7,114 bases of DNA from Alphaproteobacteria bacterium (GTDB lineage Bacteria > Pseudomonadota > Alphaproteobacteria > Rhizobiales > Rhizobiaceae), in assembly GCA_017308345.1 (NCBI GenBank), contig JAFKFE010000250.1, positions 1 through 7,114 on the forward strand. Direction: 5' to 3'. The notes beneath the pieces are model-generated. The model was not told the DNA's origin, made no database searches, and was given only the letters and a program-made list of their open reading frames with translations. Shown here piece by piece: positions 1-5,624 of the stretch. The stretch's first letter is position 1, and the number at the start of each line of letters is the position of its first letter. Both the position numbers and the translations under genes were made by a program.

Positions 1-519
1 GTCGCCTCGATTGCGATCACGCCCGAGCGCCAGGAAAAGGTCGACTTCACACACAAATACTACAACACCCCGTCGGCGATCGCCGTGCCGAAGGATTCGC
101 CGCTCAAGGGCGTGACCAAGGAAGACCTCGCCGGCAAGAACATCGGCGTCGCCACCACGACCACGCACTACAACTACGCTTCCAAGACCTACACGGACAG
201 CACCATCAAGGGGTATCCGAGCAGCCCCGAGGAACAGGCTGACCTCGCCAATGGCCGTCTCGACGCGATCGAGGACGATATCGTCGTGCTGCAGCAATGG
301 CTGGATACGCCGGACGGCGCCTGCTGCAAGATCCTCGGCCAGCCTTCGCCGCAGCCGGTCGATATCTTCGGGCCGGGCGCCGGCATTGCCGTGCGCAAGG
401 GCGAGACCGATCTCGTCAACAAGCTGAACGAAGCGATCGACACCATTCGCAAGAACGGAAAATACAAGGAAATCAACGACAAGTACTTCAAGTTCGACGT
501 CTACGGCGCCGAATCCTGA
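1..519 (+). CDS. Amino-acid ABC transporter substrate-binding protein, 3' part (5' end outside window)
   Basis: This is the C-terminal 172 residues of a periplasmic solute-binding protein (SBP_bac_3, HisJ/LAO type), open from base 1, so the signal peptide and first lobe lie outside the window. Seen: an ITPERQEKVDFTHKYY segment that matches the family's ITxxRxxxxxFTxKxY block, whose Arg binds the ligand carboxylate in HisJ. Next come a TTTTHYNY loop at the second-lobe entry, GRLDAIEDD near the position of the HisJ ligand Asp, and the ending KYFKFDVYG typical of this family. These features suggest a polar, probably basic, amino acid as substrate; that is inference. Two adjacent cysteines (DGACCK) could form a disulfide. 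It captures substrate for the two permeases downstream. The GTG at 85 is an internal valine, not the start. Confidence 0.93.
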   Translation, partial: VASIAITPERQEKVDFTHKYYNTPSAIAVPKDSPLKGVTKEDLAGKNIGVATTTTHYNYASKTYTDSTIKGYPSSPEEQADLANGRLDAIEDDIVVLQQWLDTPDGACCKILGQPSPQPVDIFGPGAGIAVRKGETDLVNKLNEAIDTIRKNGKYKEINDKYFKFDVYGAES

Positions 520-531
520 TCATTGTGCCAA

Positions 532-557
532 GGGCGGTGAGGCACTCCTCGCCGCCC
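532..557 (+). terminator. Strong hairpin between binding-protein and permease genes (attenuator or mRNA-stabilising stem)
   Basis: GGGCGGTGAGG (532-542) and CCTCGCCGCCC (547-557) pair over 11 bp, with one G-U wobble in RNA, around a CACT loop. It begins 12 bases after the binding-protein stop. What follows is pyrimidine-rich (CCTCTCCTCTTCC) but is not a T-run, so it is not a classical intrinsic terminator. Stems at this place in transporter operons are known to cause partial termination or protect the upstream mRNA, which yields more binding protein than permease. That role is inferred here. Confidence 0.6.
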
Positions 558-597
558 CTCTCCTCTTCCGGGATCGCCACGGAGACACGACCCGTCA

Positions 598-1314
598 ATG
601 CCGGCCCAAAGCATTTGGACACTTCTCAGCTGGGGACCGGATGGCTGGAGTGACGATATTGCGTCTGGCGTCGTCGTCACGATCCTGCTGGCGCTCGCCA
701 CACTGCCGATCGGCCTGGTGATCGGCTTTTTCGTCGCCTTCGCCAAGCAGCATGAAGAACCTTCGCTGCGGCTCGCCGCCAACATCTATACCACGGTCTT
801 TCGCGGCCTGCCGGAACTGGTGACGCTGTTCCTGTTCTTCTTCGGCATGCCGCTGCTGCTGCAATATGTCGTGCGCCTGTTCAATCCGGACGCCACGATT
901 GACGTCAACAGCTTCATCGCCGGCATGATCGTGCTGTCGCTGATCTTCTCCTCTTATGCCAGCGAGGTCTTTCTCTCGGCCTTCCGCGCCATTCCCAAAG
1001 GCCAGTATGAAGGCGGCTACGCCGTCGGCCTGGCGAAATGGCAGACGATGCGGCTTATCATCCTGCCGCAGTTGATCCGCATCGCCTTCCCCGGTCTCGA
1101 GAACTGCTGGCTGAGCCTGCTCAAGGACACCTCGCTGGTCTCCGTGGTCAATCTCGCCGAGACCCTGCGCCAGTCCGCCGTGGCTGCGCGCGTCACCAAG
1201 CATGCCTTCCTCTTCTACAGCGTCGCGGCGCTGATCTTCCTGGCTCTAGCCATCCTGTCCTCGATCGCCAGCGGCTACATCCTGCGTCATCTCGGGCGGA
1301 GGGCGCTGCGATGA
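598..1314 (+). CDS. Amino-acid ABC transporter permease, HisQ-like
   Basis: Inner-membrane permease of 238 residues (HisMQ / BPD_transp_1 family), one of two subunits forming the channel for the amino acid delivered by the upstream binding protein. Seen: hydrophobic segments near residues 22-49, 73-90, 105-125 and 204-227. FRGLPELV (68-75) corresponds to the family FRGTPLLVQ segment. The cytoplasmic EAA loop that contacts the ATPase is EGGYAVGL...ILPQ at about 138-158, with the invariant Gly at 144 and LP at 156-157. The ATG at 598 is chosen because it gives the family's normal N-terminus; a GGAG lies at 581-584, 13 bases away, which is rather far and suggests modest translation. Its stop overlaps the next start (ATGA), so the two permeases are translationally coupled. 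No ATPase gene follows. Confidence 0.95.
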   Translation: MPAQSIWTLLSWGPDGWSDDIASGVVVTILLALATLPIGLVIGFFVAFAKQHEEPSLRLAANIYTTVFRGLPELVTLFLFFFGMPLLLQYVVRLFNPDATIDVNSFIAGMIVLSLIFSSYASEVFLSAFRAIPKGQYEGGYAVGLAKWQTMRLIILPQLIRIAFPGLENCWLSLLKDTSLVSVVNLAETLRQSAVAARVTKHAFLFYSVAALIFLALAILSSIASGYILRHLGRRALR

Positions 1315-2135
1315 GCGTCAGCCAGGCTATTGCCGTCGACAAGCCGCCGCCCCAGGCTCGCGGCTGGCCGCGCGCCCGCGTCGTCGGTTACGCGCTGGTC
1401 GGCTTCTGGATATTGTTCGGCGCCGGCATCCTCGCCTACCTGGTTTACGCGTGGAACCCCGAGTTCTTCGCCAAGTACGCGCCGGCCTATCTGCAGGGGC
1501 TGGGAACCACCTTGGCGCTCGTCGCCATCTCGATGGTGACCGGGGCGATCCTGTCGCTGCCGGTCGCCTATGGCCGCATGTCGAAGAACTGGATCCTGTC
1601 CGGGCTCGCCTATTGCTATGTCTACTTCTTCCGCGGCACGCCGCTGCTCGTGCAGACCTATCTTGTCTATTACGGCGTCGGCTCCTTCCGGCCGGAGCTG
1701 GAGACGGTCGGATTGTGGTGGTTCTTCCGCGAGGCCTTCTATTGCGGCGTCTTCGCCTTCTCGCTCAACACCGCCGCCTATCAGGCCGAAATCCTGCGCG
1801 GCGCCATCGAAAGCGTGCCGCGCGGCCAGTGGGAAGGCGCCGCCTCGCTTGGCCTGCACAAATTGCAGACGCTGCGCAAGGTGATCCTGCCGCAGGCGCT
1901 CATCGTCGCGCTGAGGCCCTACGGTAACGAACTCATCCTGATGATCAAGGCTTCCGCGATCGTCGCCATCATCACCGTCTACGACCTGATGGGCAACGCC
2001 AAGCTCGCCTACGCGAAATCCTTCGACATCCAGGCCTATATCTGGGTGGCGATCGTCTATCTGGTGATGGTCGAGATCCTGCGCCACGGCGTCGAATGGA
2101 TCGAGCGCCGGATCACCGTCCACCTGCACCGCTAG
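1311..2135 (+). CDS. Amino-acid ABC transporter permease, HisM-like
   Basis: Second channel subunit, 274 residues. The open frame extends back to 1038, but that part is shadow of the first permease. The ATG at 1311 overlaps the previous stop and has GGAGGG at 1298-1303, 7 bases away. Seen: an N-terminal cytoplasmic tail rich in Pro and Arg (about 1-24), a first membrane segment (25-47), further segments around 66-88, 98-122, 143-158 and 245-257, the canonical FRGTPLLVQ (108-116), and the EAA loop EGAASLG...ILP (175-194). The tail followed by a periplasmic stretch before the TGT-like segment makes it longer than the HisQ partner, as is usual for HisM. It is the last gene of the transporter operon; a short inverted repeat follows its stop. 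Confidence 0.95.
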   Translation: MSVSQAIAVDKPPPQARGWPRARVVGYALVGFWILFGAGILAYLVYAWNPEFFAKYAPAYLQGLGTTLALVAISMVTGAILSLPVAYGRMSKNWILSGLAYCYVYFFRGTPLLVQTYLVYYGVGSFRPELETVGLWWFFREAFYCGVFAFSLNTAAYQAEILRGAIESVPRGQWEGAASLGLHKLQTLRKVILPQALIVALRPYGNELILMIKASAIVAIITVYDLMGNAKLAYAKSFDIQAYIWVAIVYLVMVEILRHGVEWIERRITVHLHR

Positions 2136-2150
2136 ACGCGGCATCGCGTC
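2135..2150 (+). terminator. Short GC inverted repeat at the end of the transporter operon
   Basis: GACGCG (2135-2140) and CGCGTC (2145-2150) form a perfect 6-bp stem with a GCAT loop, starting on the last base of the permease stop codon. No T-run follows, so this is at best a weak or factor-assisted terminator, or a 3' stabilising stem. Its place at the operon end is the main support. Confidence 0.35.
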
Positions 2151-2183
2151 CTTGCCTGCACCAGTCGATGCAGCTCTGCGAGC

Positions 2184-2211
2184 CTTGACGAATTTTTCGC
2201 ATGGCCTAGAC
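2184..2211 (+). promoter_or_regulatory. Candidate sigma-70 promoter for the oxidoreductase gene
   Basis: CTTGAC at 2184-2189 matches the rhizobial -35 consensus exactly. CTAGAC at 2206-2211, after 16 bases, resembles the rhizobial -10 (CTATAT). The site lies about 40 bases before the start of the dehydrogenase gene, in the 117-base gap after the transporter. It would let the dehydrogenase group be transcribed independently. Assigned by eye. Confidence 0.45.
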
Positions 2212-2239
2212 CTTGCGCCACTGAAATCTCTGTTTTGTT

Positions 2240-2245
2240 GGAAGG
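2240..2245 (+). promoter_or_regulatory. Ribosome binding site that fixes the oxidoreductase start
   Basis: GGAAGG lies 7 bases before the ATG at 2253. It supports that ATG over the in-frame TTG at 2235, which would sit upstream of this site and add six residues before the Rossmann strand. Confidence 0.7.
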
Positions 2246-2252
2246 CAGGCTT

Positions 2253-3122
2253 ATGGCATCGGTTGCATTTCTCGGTCTTGGCGTCATGGGCTACCCGATG
2301 GCCGGGCACCTCAGGAACAAGGGCGGTCATGACGTCACGGTCTATAACCGCACCAAGGCAAAGGCCGAGCAGTGGGTGGCCCAGCATGGCGGAAAGCTGG
2401 CGCTGACGCCGGCCGAAGCGGCCGAGGGCAAGGACTTCGTCTTCTCCTGCGTCGGCAACGACGATGATCTGCGCTCGGTCACGACCGGCGCGAAAGGCGC
2501 CTTTGCCACCATGAAGAAGGCTGCCGTTTTCATCGACAACACCACCGCCTCGGCCGAGGTCGCGCGCGAGCTCGACGAAGCCGCGCGCAAGGCCGGCTTC
2601 TCCTTCCTCGACGCCCCGGTGTCCGGCGGCCAGGCCGGCGCCGAGAACGGCGTGCTGACCGTCATGGTCGGCGGCGATCAGGCTGCCTTCGACAAGGCGA
2701 GACCCGTCATCGACGCCTATGCCCGCATGGTCGGCCTGATGGGCTCGGCCGGCGCCGGCCAGCTGACGAAAATGATCAACCAGATCTGCATCGCAGGCCT
2801 TGTCCAGGGACTGGCGGAAGGCATCCATTTCGGCAAGAAGGCAGGCTTGGACATCGAAAAGGTGGTCGAGGTGATCTCCAAGGGGGCAGCGGGCTCCTGG
2901 CAGATGGAGAACCGCCACAAGACAATGAATGCCGGCAAATATGATTTCGGCTTCGCGGTCGACTGGATGCGCAAGGATCTCGGCATCTGCCTGGCCGAAG
3001 CCAACCGCAACGGCGCCAAACTGCCGGCGACGGCGCTTATCGACCAGTTCTACAAGGATGTGCAGGACATGGGCGGCAAGCGCTGGGACACGTCCTCGCT
3101 GCTGGCGCGCCTGGAGCGCTAG
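2253..3122 (+). CDS. NAD(P)-dependent oxidoreductase, 3-hydroxyisobutyrate dehydrogenase family
   Basis: Cytosolic beta-hydroxyacid dehydrogenase of 289 residues, about the family's usual length, that would interconvert a small beta-hydroxyacid and the matching semialdehyde or keto acid. Seen: an N-terminal Rossmann domain with GLGVMG (8-13). NRT (32-34) at the end of the second strand, in place of an acidic residue, suggests NADP(H) preference. The substrate loop DAPVSGGQAGAENG (120-133) is followed by MVGG (138-141). The catalytic lysine is K173 in GQLTKMINQ, and KDL (241-243) lies in the all-helical C-terminal domain. The family includes 3-hydroxyisobutyrate, tartronate-semialdehyde, glyoxylate/succinic-semialdehyde and L-serine dehydrogenases, and I cannot choose among them. 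The AlkD-like gene starts 8 bases downstream, so they are probably co-transcribed, although no functional link is evident. Confidence 0.92.
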   Translation: MASVAFLGLGVMGYPMAGHLRNKGGHDVTVYNRTKAKAEQWVAQHGGKLALTPAEAAEGKDFVFSCVGNDDDLRSVTTGAKGAFATMKKAAVFIDNTTASAEVARELDEAARKAGFSFLDAPVSGGQAGAENGVLTVMVGGDQAAFDKARPVIDAYARMVGLMGSAGAGQLTKMINQICIAGLVQGLAEGIHFGKKAGLDIEKVVEVISKGAAGSWQMENRHKTMNAGKYDFGFAVDWMRKDLGICLAEANRNGAKLPATALIDQFYKDVQDMGGKRWDTSSLLARLER

Positions 3123-3125
3123 GAG
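3120..3125 (+). promoter_or_regulatory. Ribosome binding site overlapping the upstream stop codon
   Basis: TAGGAG combines the TAG stop of the dehydrogenase with the Shine-Dalgarno sequence of the AlkD-like gene, whose ATG is 5 bases further on. This favours re-initiation by terminating ribosomes and so coupled expression of the two genes. Confidence 0.65.
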
Positions 3126-3130
3126 TCGCA

Positions 3131-3835
3131 ATGCCCCTGCCCGATCCGAGCTGGAGCGCCGACGACATCGTCGCGCATCTGCGTTCGATCGGCACGGAGG
3201 CGAACTTGGCGGGTATGGCGCGCTTCGGCATCAACACCGCGAACGCGCTGGGTATCGGCAATTCCGAATTGCGGCCGCTGGCGCGCAAACTGAAGAGGAA
3301 CCACGAGCGGTCGCTTCTGCTGTGGGACAGCGGTATTCGCGAAGCGCGGCTGATGGCGGCCTTCACCGGCGAGCCGAAGAAGGTCGACATCGGTCAATGC
3401 CGGCGCTGGGCCGCGGATTTCGACAGCTGGGAGATCGTCGACACTGTCGCCGACCTGTTTGCCGAAACGCCGTTCTGGCGTGGACTGATCGACGAGTTCG
3501 CCGAAGATGACCGCGAATTCGTCCGCCGCGCCGCCTTTGCCATGCTGGCCTGGAGCACGGTGCATCTCAAGAAGGAGCCCGACGCGACCTTTATCGCCTA
3601 TCTGCCGCTGATCGAGAGGCACGCGAGCGACCCGCGCAATTTCGTGAAGAAAGCGGTGAATTGGGCGCTGCGGCAGATCGGCAAACGCTCCATGAGCCTG
3701 CACGCCCCTGCCCTTGCCCTGGCGGAAAAATTGACGGCATCGCCGGACAAGACGGCACGCTGGATCGGCAAGGACGCTGTCAAGGAACTGACGGATGCCA
3801 AGCAACTCGAACGACTCGCCGCCAGAAAAACGTGA
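3131..3835 (+). CDS. DNA alkylation repair protein, AlkD-like HEAT-repeat glycosylase
   Basis: A 234-residue all-helical protein of the DNA_alkylation_repair (AlkC/AlkD) family, which excises N3- and N7-alkylated purines without flipping the base. Seen: helical HEAT-like repeats throughout, RFGINTANALGIGNSELRPL (31-50) typical of the first repeats, DSWEIVD (98-104), VRRAAFAMLAW (131-141) and VKKAVNWALRQIGKR (172-186). Aligning with Bacillus cereus AlkD as I remember it, W100, D104 and W178 keep the spacing of Trp109, Asp113 and Trp187, which contact the lesion there, so the enzyme is probably active. That alignment is from memory and could be checked by structure modelling. The gene is short-spaced after the dehydrogenase and its last 41 bases overlap the acetyltransferase gene in another frame. 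Confidence 0.9.
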   Translation: MPLPDPSWSADDIVAHLRSIGTEANLAGMARFGINTANALGIGNSELRPLARKLKRNHERSLLLWDSGIREARLMAAFTGEPKKVDIGQCRRWAADFDSWEIVDTVADLFAETPFWRGLIDEFAEDDREFVRRAAFAMLAWSTVHLKKEPDATFIAYLPLIERHASDPRNFVKKAVNWALRQIGKRSMSLHAPALALAEKLTASPDKTARWIGKDAVKELTDAKQLERLAARKT

Positions 3836-4367
3836 CCCTGCTTCCATCCGCTTCATCGAGGTGACGCAAGAAACGCGCGGCCGCTTCGAAACTCTCTTCG
3901 AGCAGCCCGGCGCGCCGAAATATTGTTGGTGCATGGCCTGGCGCCATTCCGGCCGCGAGCAGAGCGATGAGAAGAAGCGCATGATGATGGCGCTCATCGG
4001 TGCCGGCACTCCGGTCGGCATCCTCGCGGAGTTGGACGGTAGACTAGTCGGCTGGTGCTCGGTCGCGCCGCGCGAGACCTACCGAAGGCTTTCGAAGCAG
4101 CAGGACGACACCGAAGCCGGCATCTGGTCGATCGTCTGCTTCTATGTGCCGAGGACTTTGCGTGGCGGCGGGCTGGCCTCCGCCCTGCTCGATGCCGCGA
4201 TCGACCATGCCTTCGCCAGGGGCGCGCGCATCGTCGAGGCCTATCCCGTAGACGAGGCCGCGCCCAGCTATCGCTTCATGGGCTTCCGCGACATGTTTCT
4301 CGCGCGAGGCTTCCAAGAGACGGGCACCGCCGGCGCACGCCGGCATGTGATGCGGCTGGACCGTTGA
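3795..4367 (+). CDS. GNAT family N-acetyltransferase
   Basis: A 190-residue acetyl-CoA-dependent acyltransferase with unknown acceptor. Seen: a GNAT core with beta-4 IWSIVCFYVPR (110-120), the pyrophosphate-binding motif RGGGLA (123-128, matching RxxGxA), helix SALLDAAIDHAFARG (129-143), and a late VEAYPVD...FMGFRDMFLARGF segment (148-173) typical of the C-terminal half. An N-terminal YCWCMAWR (43-50) is found in a subgroup of GNATs, and its paired cysteines are of unknown use. The ATG at 3795 is preferred, with AAGGA at 3782-3786 (8 bases away), although it lies inside the end of the AlkD-like gene. A GTG at 3861 would avoid the overlap but has no good ribosome site. The overlap argues for coupled translation in the same operon. 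Confidence 0.9.
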   Translation: MPSNSNDSPPEKRDPASIRFIEVTQETRGRFETLFEQPGAPKYCWCMAWRHSGREQSDEKKRMMMALIGAGTPVGILAELDGRLVGWCSVAPRETYRRLSKQQDDTEAGIWSIVCFYVPRTLRGGGLASALLDAAIDHAFARGARIVEAYPVDEAAPSYRFMGFRDMFLARGFQETGTAGARRHVMRLDR

Positions 4368-4431
4368 GCCCGGATCGGTCACGACGCTTTTACTCGATTC
4401 CGGAGATCGGCTGGCGGAGGATGAAGCGACC

Positions 4432-5004
4432 ATGAGCAAGTGTTTCAGATCATGCGCGACGCTGGCGGCCGCGCTCCTCTTCGCGACAACCCAGGCCGAC
4501 GCCGCGGCCGACATCGCGCATATCCTCTGGAAGGACCTGCGTCCGGCCACGCAGGCGATCGCCGAGGACGCGAACCTGCCGATGATTGCGGCGAAACTGC
4601 CCGACCACGGCGAGACTCTGTCGCTCAACCTGCAGGACAAGACGATACAATTAGCTGGCTATGCATTGCCGGTCGATCGCGACGGCGATCTCGTCTACCA
4701 GTTCCTGCTGGTGCCCTGGACCGGCGCCTGCAGCCATATGCCGACGCCGCCGCCGAACCAGATTGTGCTGGTGACGCCGGCGCATCCCTACAGGATGAAA
4801 GAAGCATACGAACCGGTCGCGGTCACCGGCGTGCTGAAGCCCGGCATGGAGAAGAGCCAGCTCTTCATCCTCGACGGCGTCTCGATCGTCCAGTCGGGTT
4901 ACACGGTGCGCAAGGCCGAAGTGGCGAGCGTCGACACCGTGCCGGACACGGTCACGCTGCCGGTCAACTCGCCGTGGAATTTCCTCAACAAGAAGAAGAA
5001 CTGA
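4432..5004 (+). CDS. Secreted DUF3299 protein of unknown function
   Basis: A 190-residue protein with a Sec signal peptide: basic start (MSKCFR), hydrophobic core LAAALLFA (11-18), and likely cleavage after ADA at 24. The mature part matches DUF3299: WKDLRP (33-38), a strand-rich region with LAGYALPVD (74-82), and the signature FLLVPWTGACSHMPTPPPNQ (91-110), which contains the conserved Cys100, His102 and proline run. It then has GVLKPG (134-139) and a C-terminal lysine-rich tail. The single Cys and adjacent His could bind a metal or lie in a small-molecule site; function is not known. Members in other bacteria are often found beside ABC-type export or metal-uptake genes; no such gene is here. 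The ATG at 4432 has GGAGG at 4416-4420 (11 bases). It converges on the Lrp-type gene with 21 bases between stops. Confidence 0.85.
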   Translation: MSKCFRSCATLAAALLFATTQADAAADIAHILWKDLRPATQAIAEDANLPMIAAKLPDHGETLSLNLQDKTIQLAGYALPVDRDGDLVYQFLLVPWTGACSHMPTPPPNQIVLVTPAHPYRMKEAYEPVAVTGVLKPGMEKSQLFILDGVSIVQSGYTVRKAEVASVDTVPDTVTLPVNSPWNFLNKKKN

Positions 5005-5025
5005 GATCGGCCAGCGCGACCAAAA

Positions 5026-5517
5026 TCACGCCGCGTTCGCGCCCGATTCCTTGTCCAGCACCATGTAGTCGAGCGGAATCTCGGTCGTGTACTTGATCTG
5101 CTCCATGGCGAAGGACGACGACACGTCGCGAATCTCGATCTTGGCGATCAGCCGCTTGTAGAAGGCGTCGTAAGCGGCGATGTCCGGAACCACCACGCGC
5201 AGCAGGTAATCGACGTCGCCGCTCATGCGGTAGAACTCGACCACCTCCGGGAATTCCTGGATGACCTCGGAGAAGCGCCGCAGCCACTCATGGCTGTGCG
5301 AATTGGTGCGGATCGACACGAAGACGGTGACGCGCACATTGACCTTCTCGTGGTCGAGGATGGCGACGCGCCGCTTGATGACGCCCTCTTCCTCCAGCTT
5401 CTGGATACGCCGCCAGCACGGCGTGGTCGACAGGCCGACTTTCTTGGCCACGTCGGCGACCGCGAGCGTCGCGTCCTCCTGCAGGAGGCGGAGAATTTTT
5501 CTGTCGAGGCGATCCAT
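5026..5517 (-). CDS. Lrp/AsnC family transcriptional regulator
   Basis: DNA-binding feast/famine regulator of 163 residues. Seen: an N-terminal winged helix-turn-helix (about 1-60), starting MDRLDRKILRLLQ, with the recognition region GLSTTPCWRRIQKLEEEGVI (28-47). A linker is followed by the RAM ligand-binding and oligomerisation domain (about 64-140), including FYRMSGDVDYLLRVVV (95-110) and the glycine turn at G100. The family senses amino acids; the effector here cannot be read from sequence. An ATG at 5517 with GGAG at 5527-5524 (6 bases) fixes the start. It stands alone between a terminator upstream and a convergent gene downstream, with its own candidate promoter and a dyad at the transcript start that could serve autoregulation. 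Targets are unknown, and the transporter or dehydrogenase nearby are possible but unsupported. Confidence 0.95.
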   Translation of the reverse strand: MDRLDRKILRLLQEDATLAVADVAKKVGLSTTPCWRRIQKLEEEGVIKRRVAILDHEKVNVRVTVFVSIRTNSHSHEWLRRFSEVIQEFPEVVEFYRMSGDVDYLLRVVVPDIAAYDAFYKRLIAKIEIRDVSSSFAMEQIKYTTEIPLDYMVLDKESGANAA

Positions 5518-5533
5518 GGGAGGCTCCAGTGGA

Positions 5534-5546
5534 ATAGTTTCCCTAT
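5534..5546. promoter_or_regulatory. Possible operator dyad at the Lrp-type gene promoter
   Basis: ATAG (5534-5537) and CTAT (5543-5546) are inverted around five bases, and GGAA (5531-5534) and TTCC (5539-5542) form a second, interleaved dyad. They cover the expected transcript start and touch the -10 element of the candidate promoter. Lrp-type proteins often repress their own gene from such a place, but the arms are short and may be chance. Confidence 0.25.
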
Positions 5547-5573
5547 AATCCCTTTTATCGAAGCCTTTAACAA
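5545..5573 (-). promoter_or_regulatory. Candidate sigma-70 promoter of the Lrp-type gene
   Basis: On the minus strand, TTGTTA (5573-5568) and GATTAT (5550-5545) are separated by exactly 17 bases, each matching four of six consensus bases. The predicted transcript start near 5538 would leave a leader of about 20 bases including the GGAG. The stretch is clearly more AT-rich than its surroundings. Confidence 0.5.
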
Positions 5574-5601
5574 GAAAGAAATTCTGCCGACGACGGCAAA
5601 A
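5572..5601 (-). terminator. Intrinsic terminator after the uracil-DNA glycosylase gene
   Basis: Read on the minus strand, TTTTGCCG, loop TCGT and CGGCAGAA form an 8-bp stem (5601-5582) with one G-U wobble, followed directly by TTTCTTTCTT (5581-5572). It starts 23 bases after the glycosylase stop. The T-rich tail shares its last bases with the -35 element of the downstream Lrp-type promoter, so it insulates that gene from the glycosylase group. Confidence 0.65.
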
Positions 5602-5624
5602 GCGAGTGATTTCTTGCGGGATGC

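Noticed and set aside
595..1203. A 202-codon minus-strand frame opposite the HisQ-like permease.
   Set aside because: The product is Gln/Arg/Asp-rich low-complexity sequence mirroring the hydrophobic codons of the permease.
1287..3131. A 614-codon open frame on the minus strand across the second permease and the dehydrogenase.
   Set aside because: It is antisense to two clearly recognisable genes, spans the gap between them, and its translation is Arg/Asp/Gly-rich with no domain. Long antisense frames are common in GC-rich coding DNA.
3119..4021. A 300-codon minus-strand frame opposite the AlkD-like and GNAT genes.
   Set aside because: Both plus-strand genes carry family motifs, while the antisense product shows none and has no ribosome site. 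It is a codon-bias shadow.
4329..4344. GCCGGC-GCAC-GCCGGC inverted repeat near the end of the acetyltransferase gene.
   Set aside because: It lies inside conserved coding sequence, each arm is itself palindromic, and GCCGGC is very common in this GC-rich DNA. There is no T-run and the stop is still downstream.
5544..5549. A perfect TATAAT on the plus strand.
   Set aside because: No -35-like element lies 15-19 bases upstream, and no plus-strand gene follows. The AT-rich patch is better explained as the minus-strand -10 of the Lrp-type gene.
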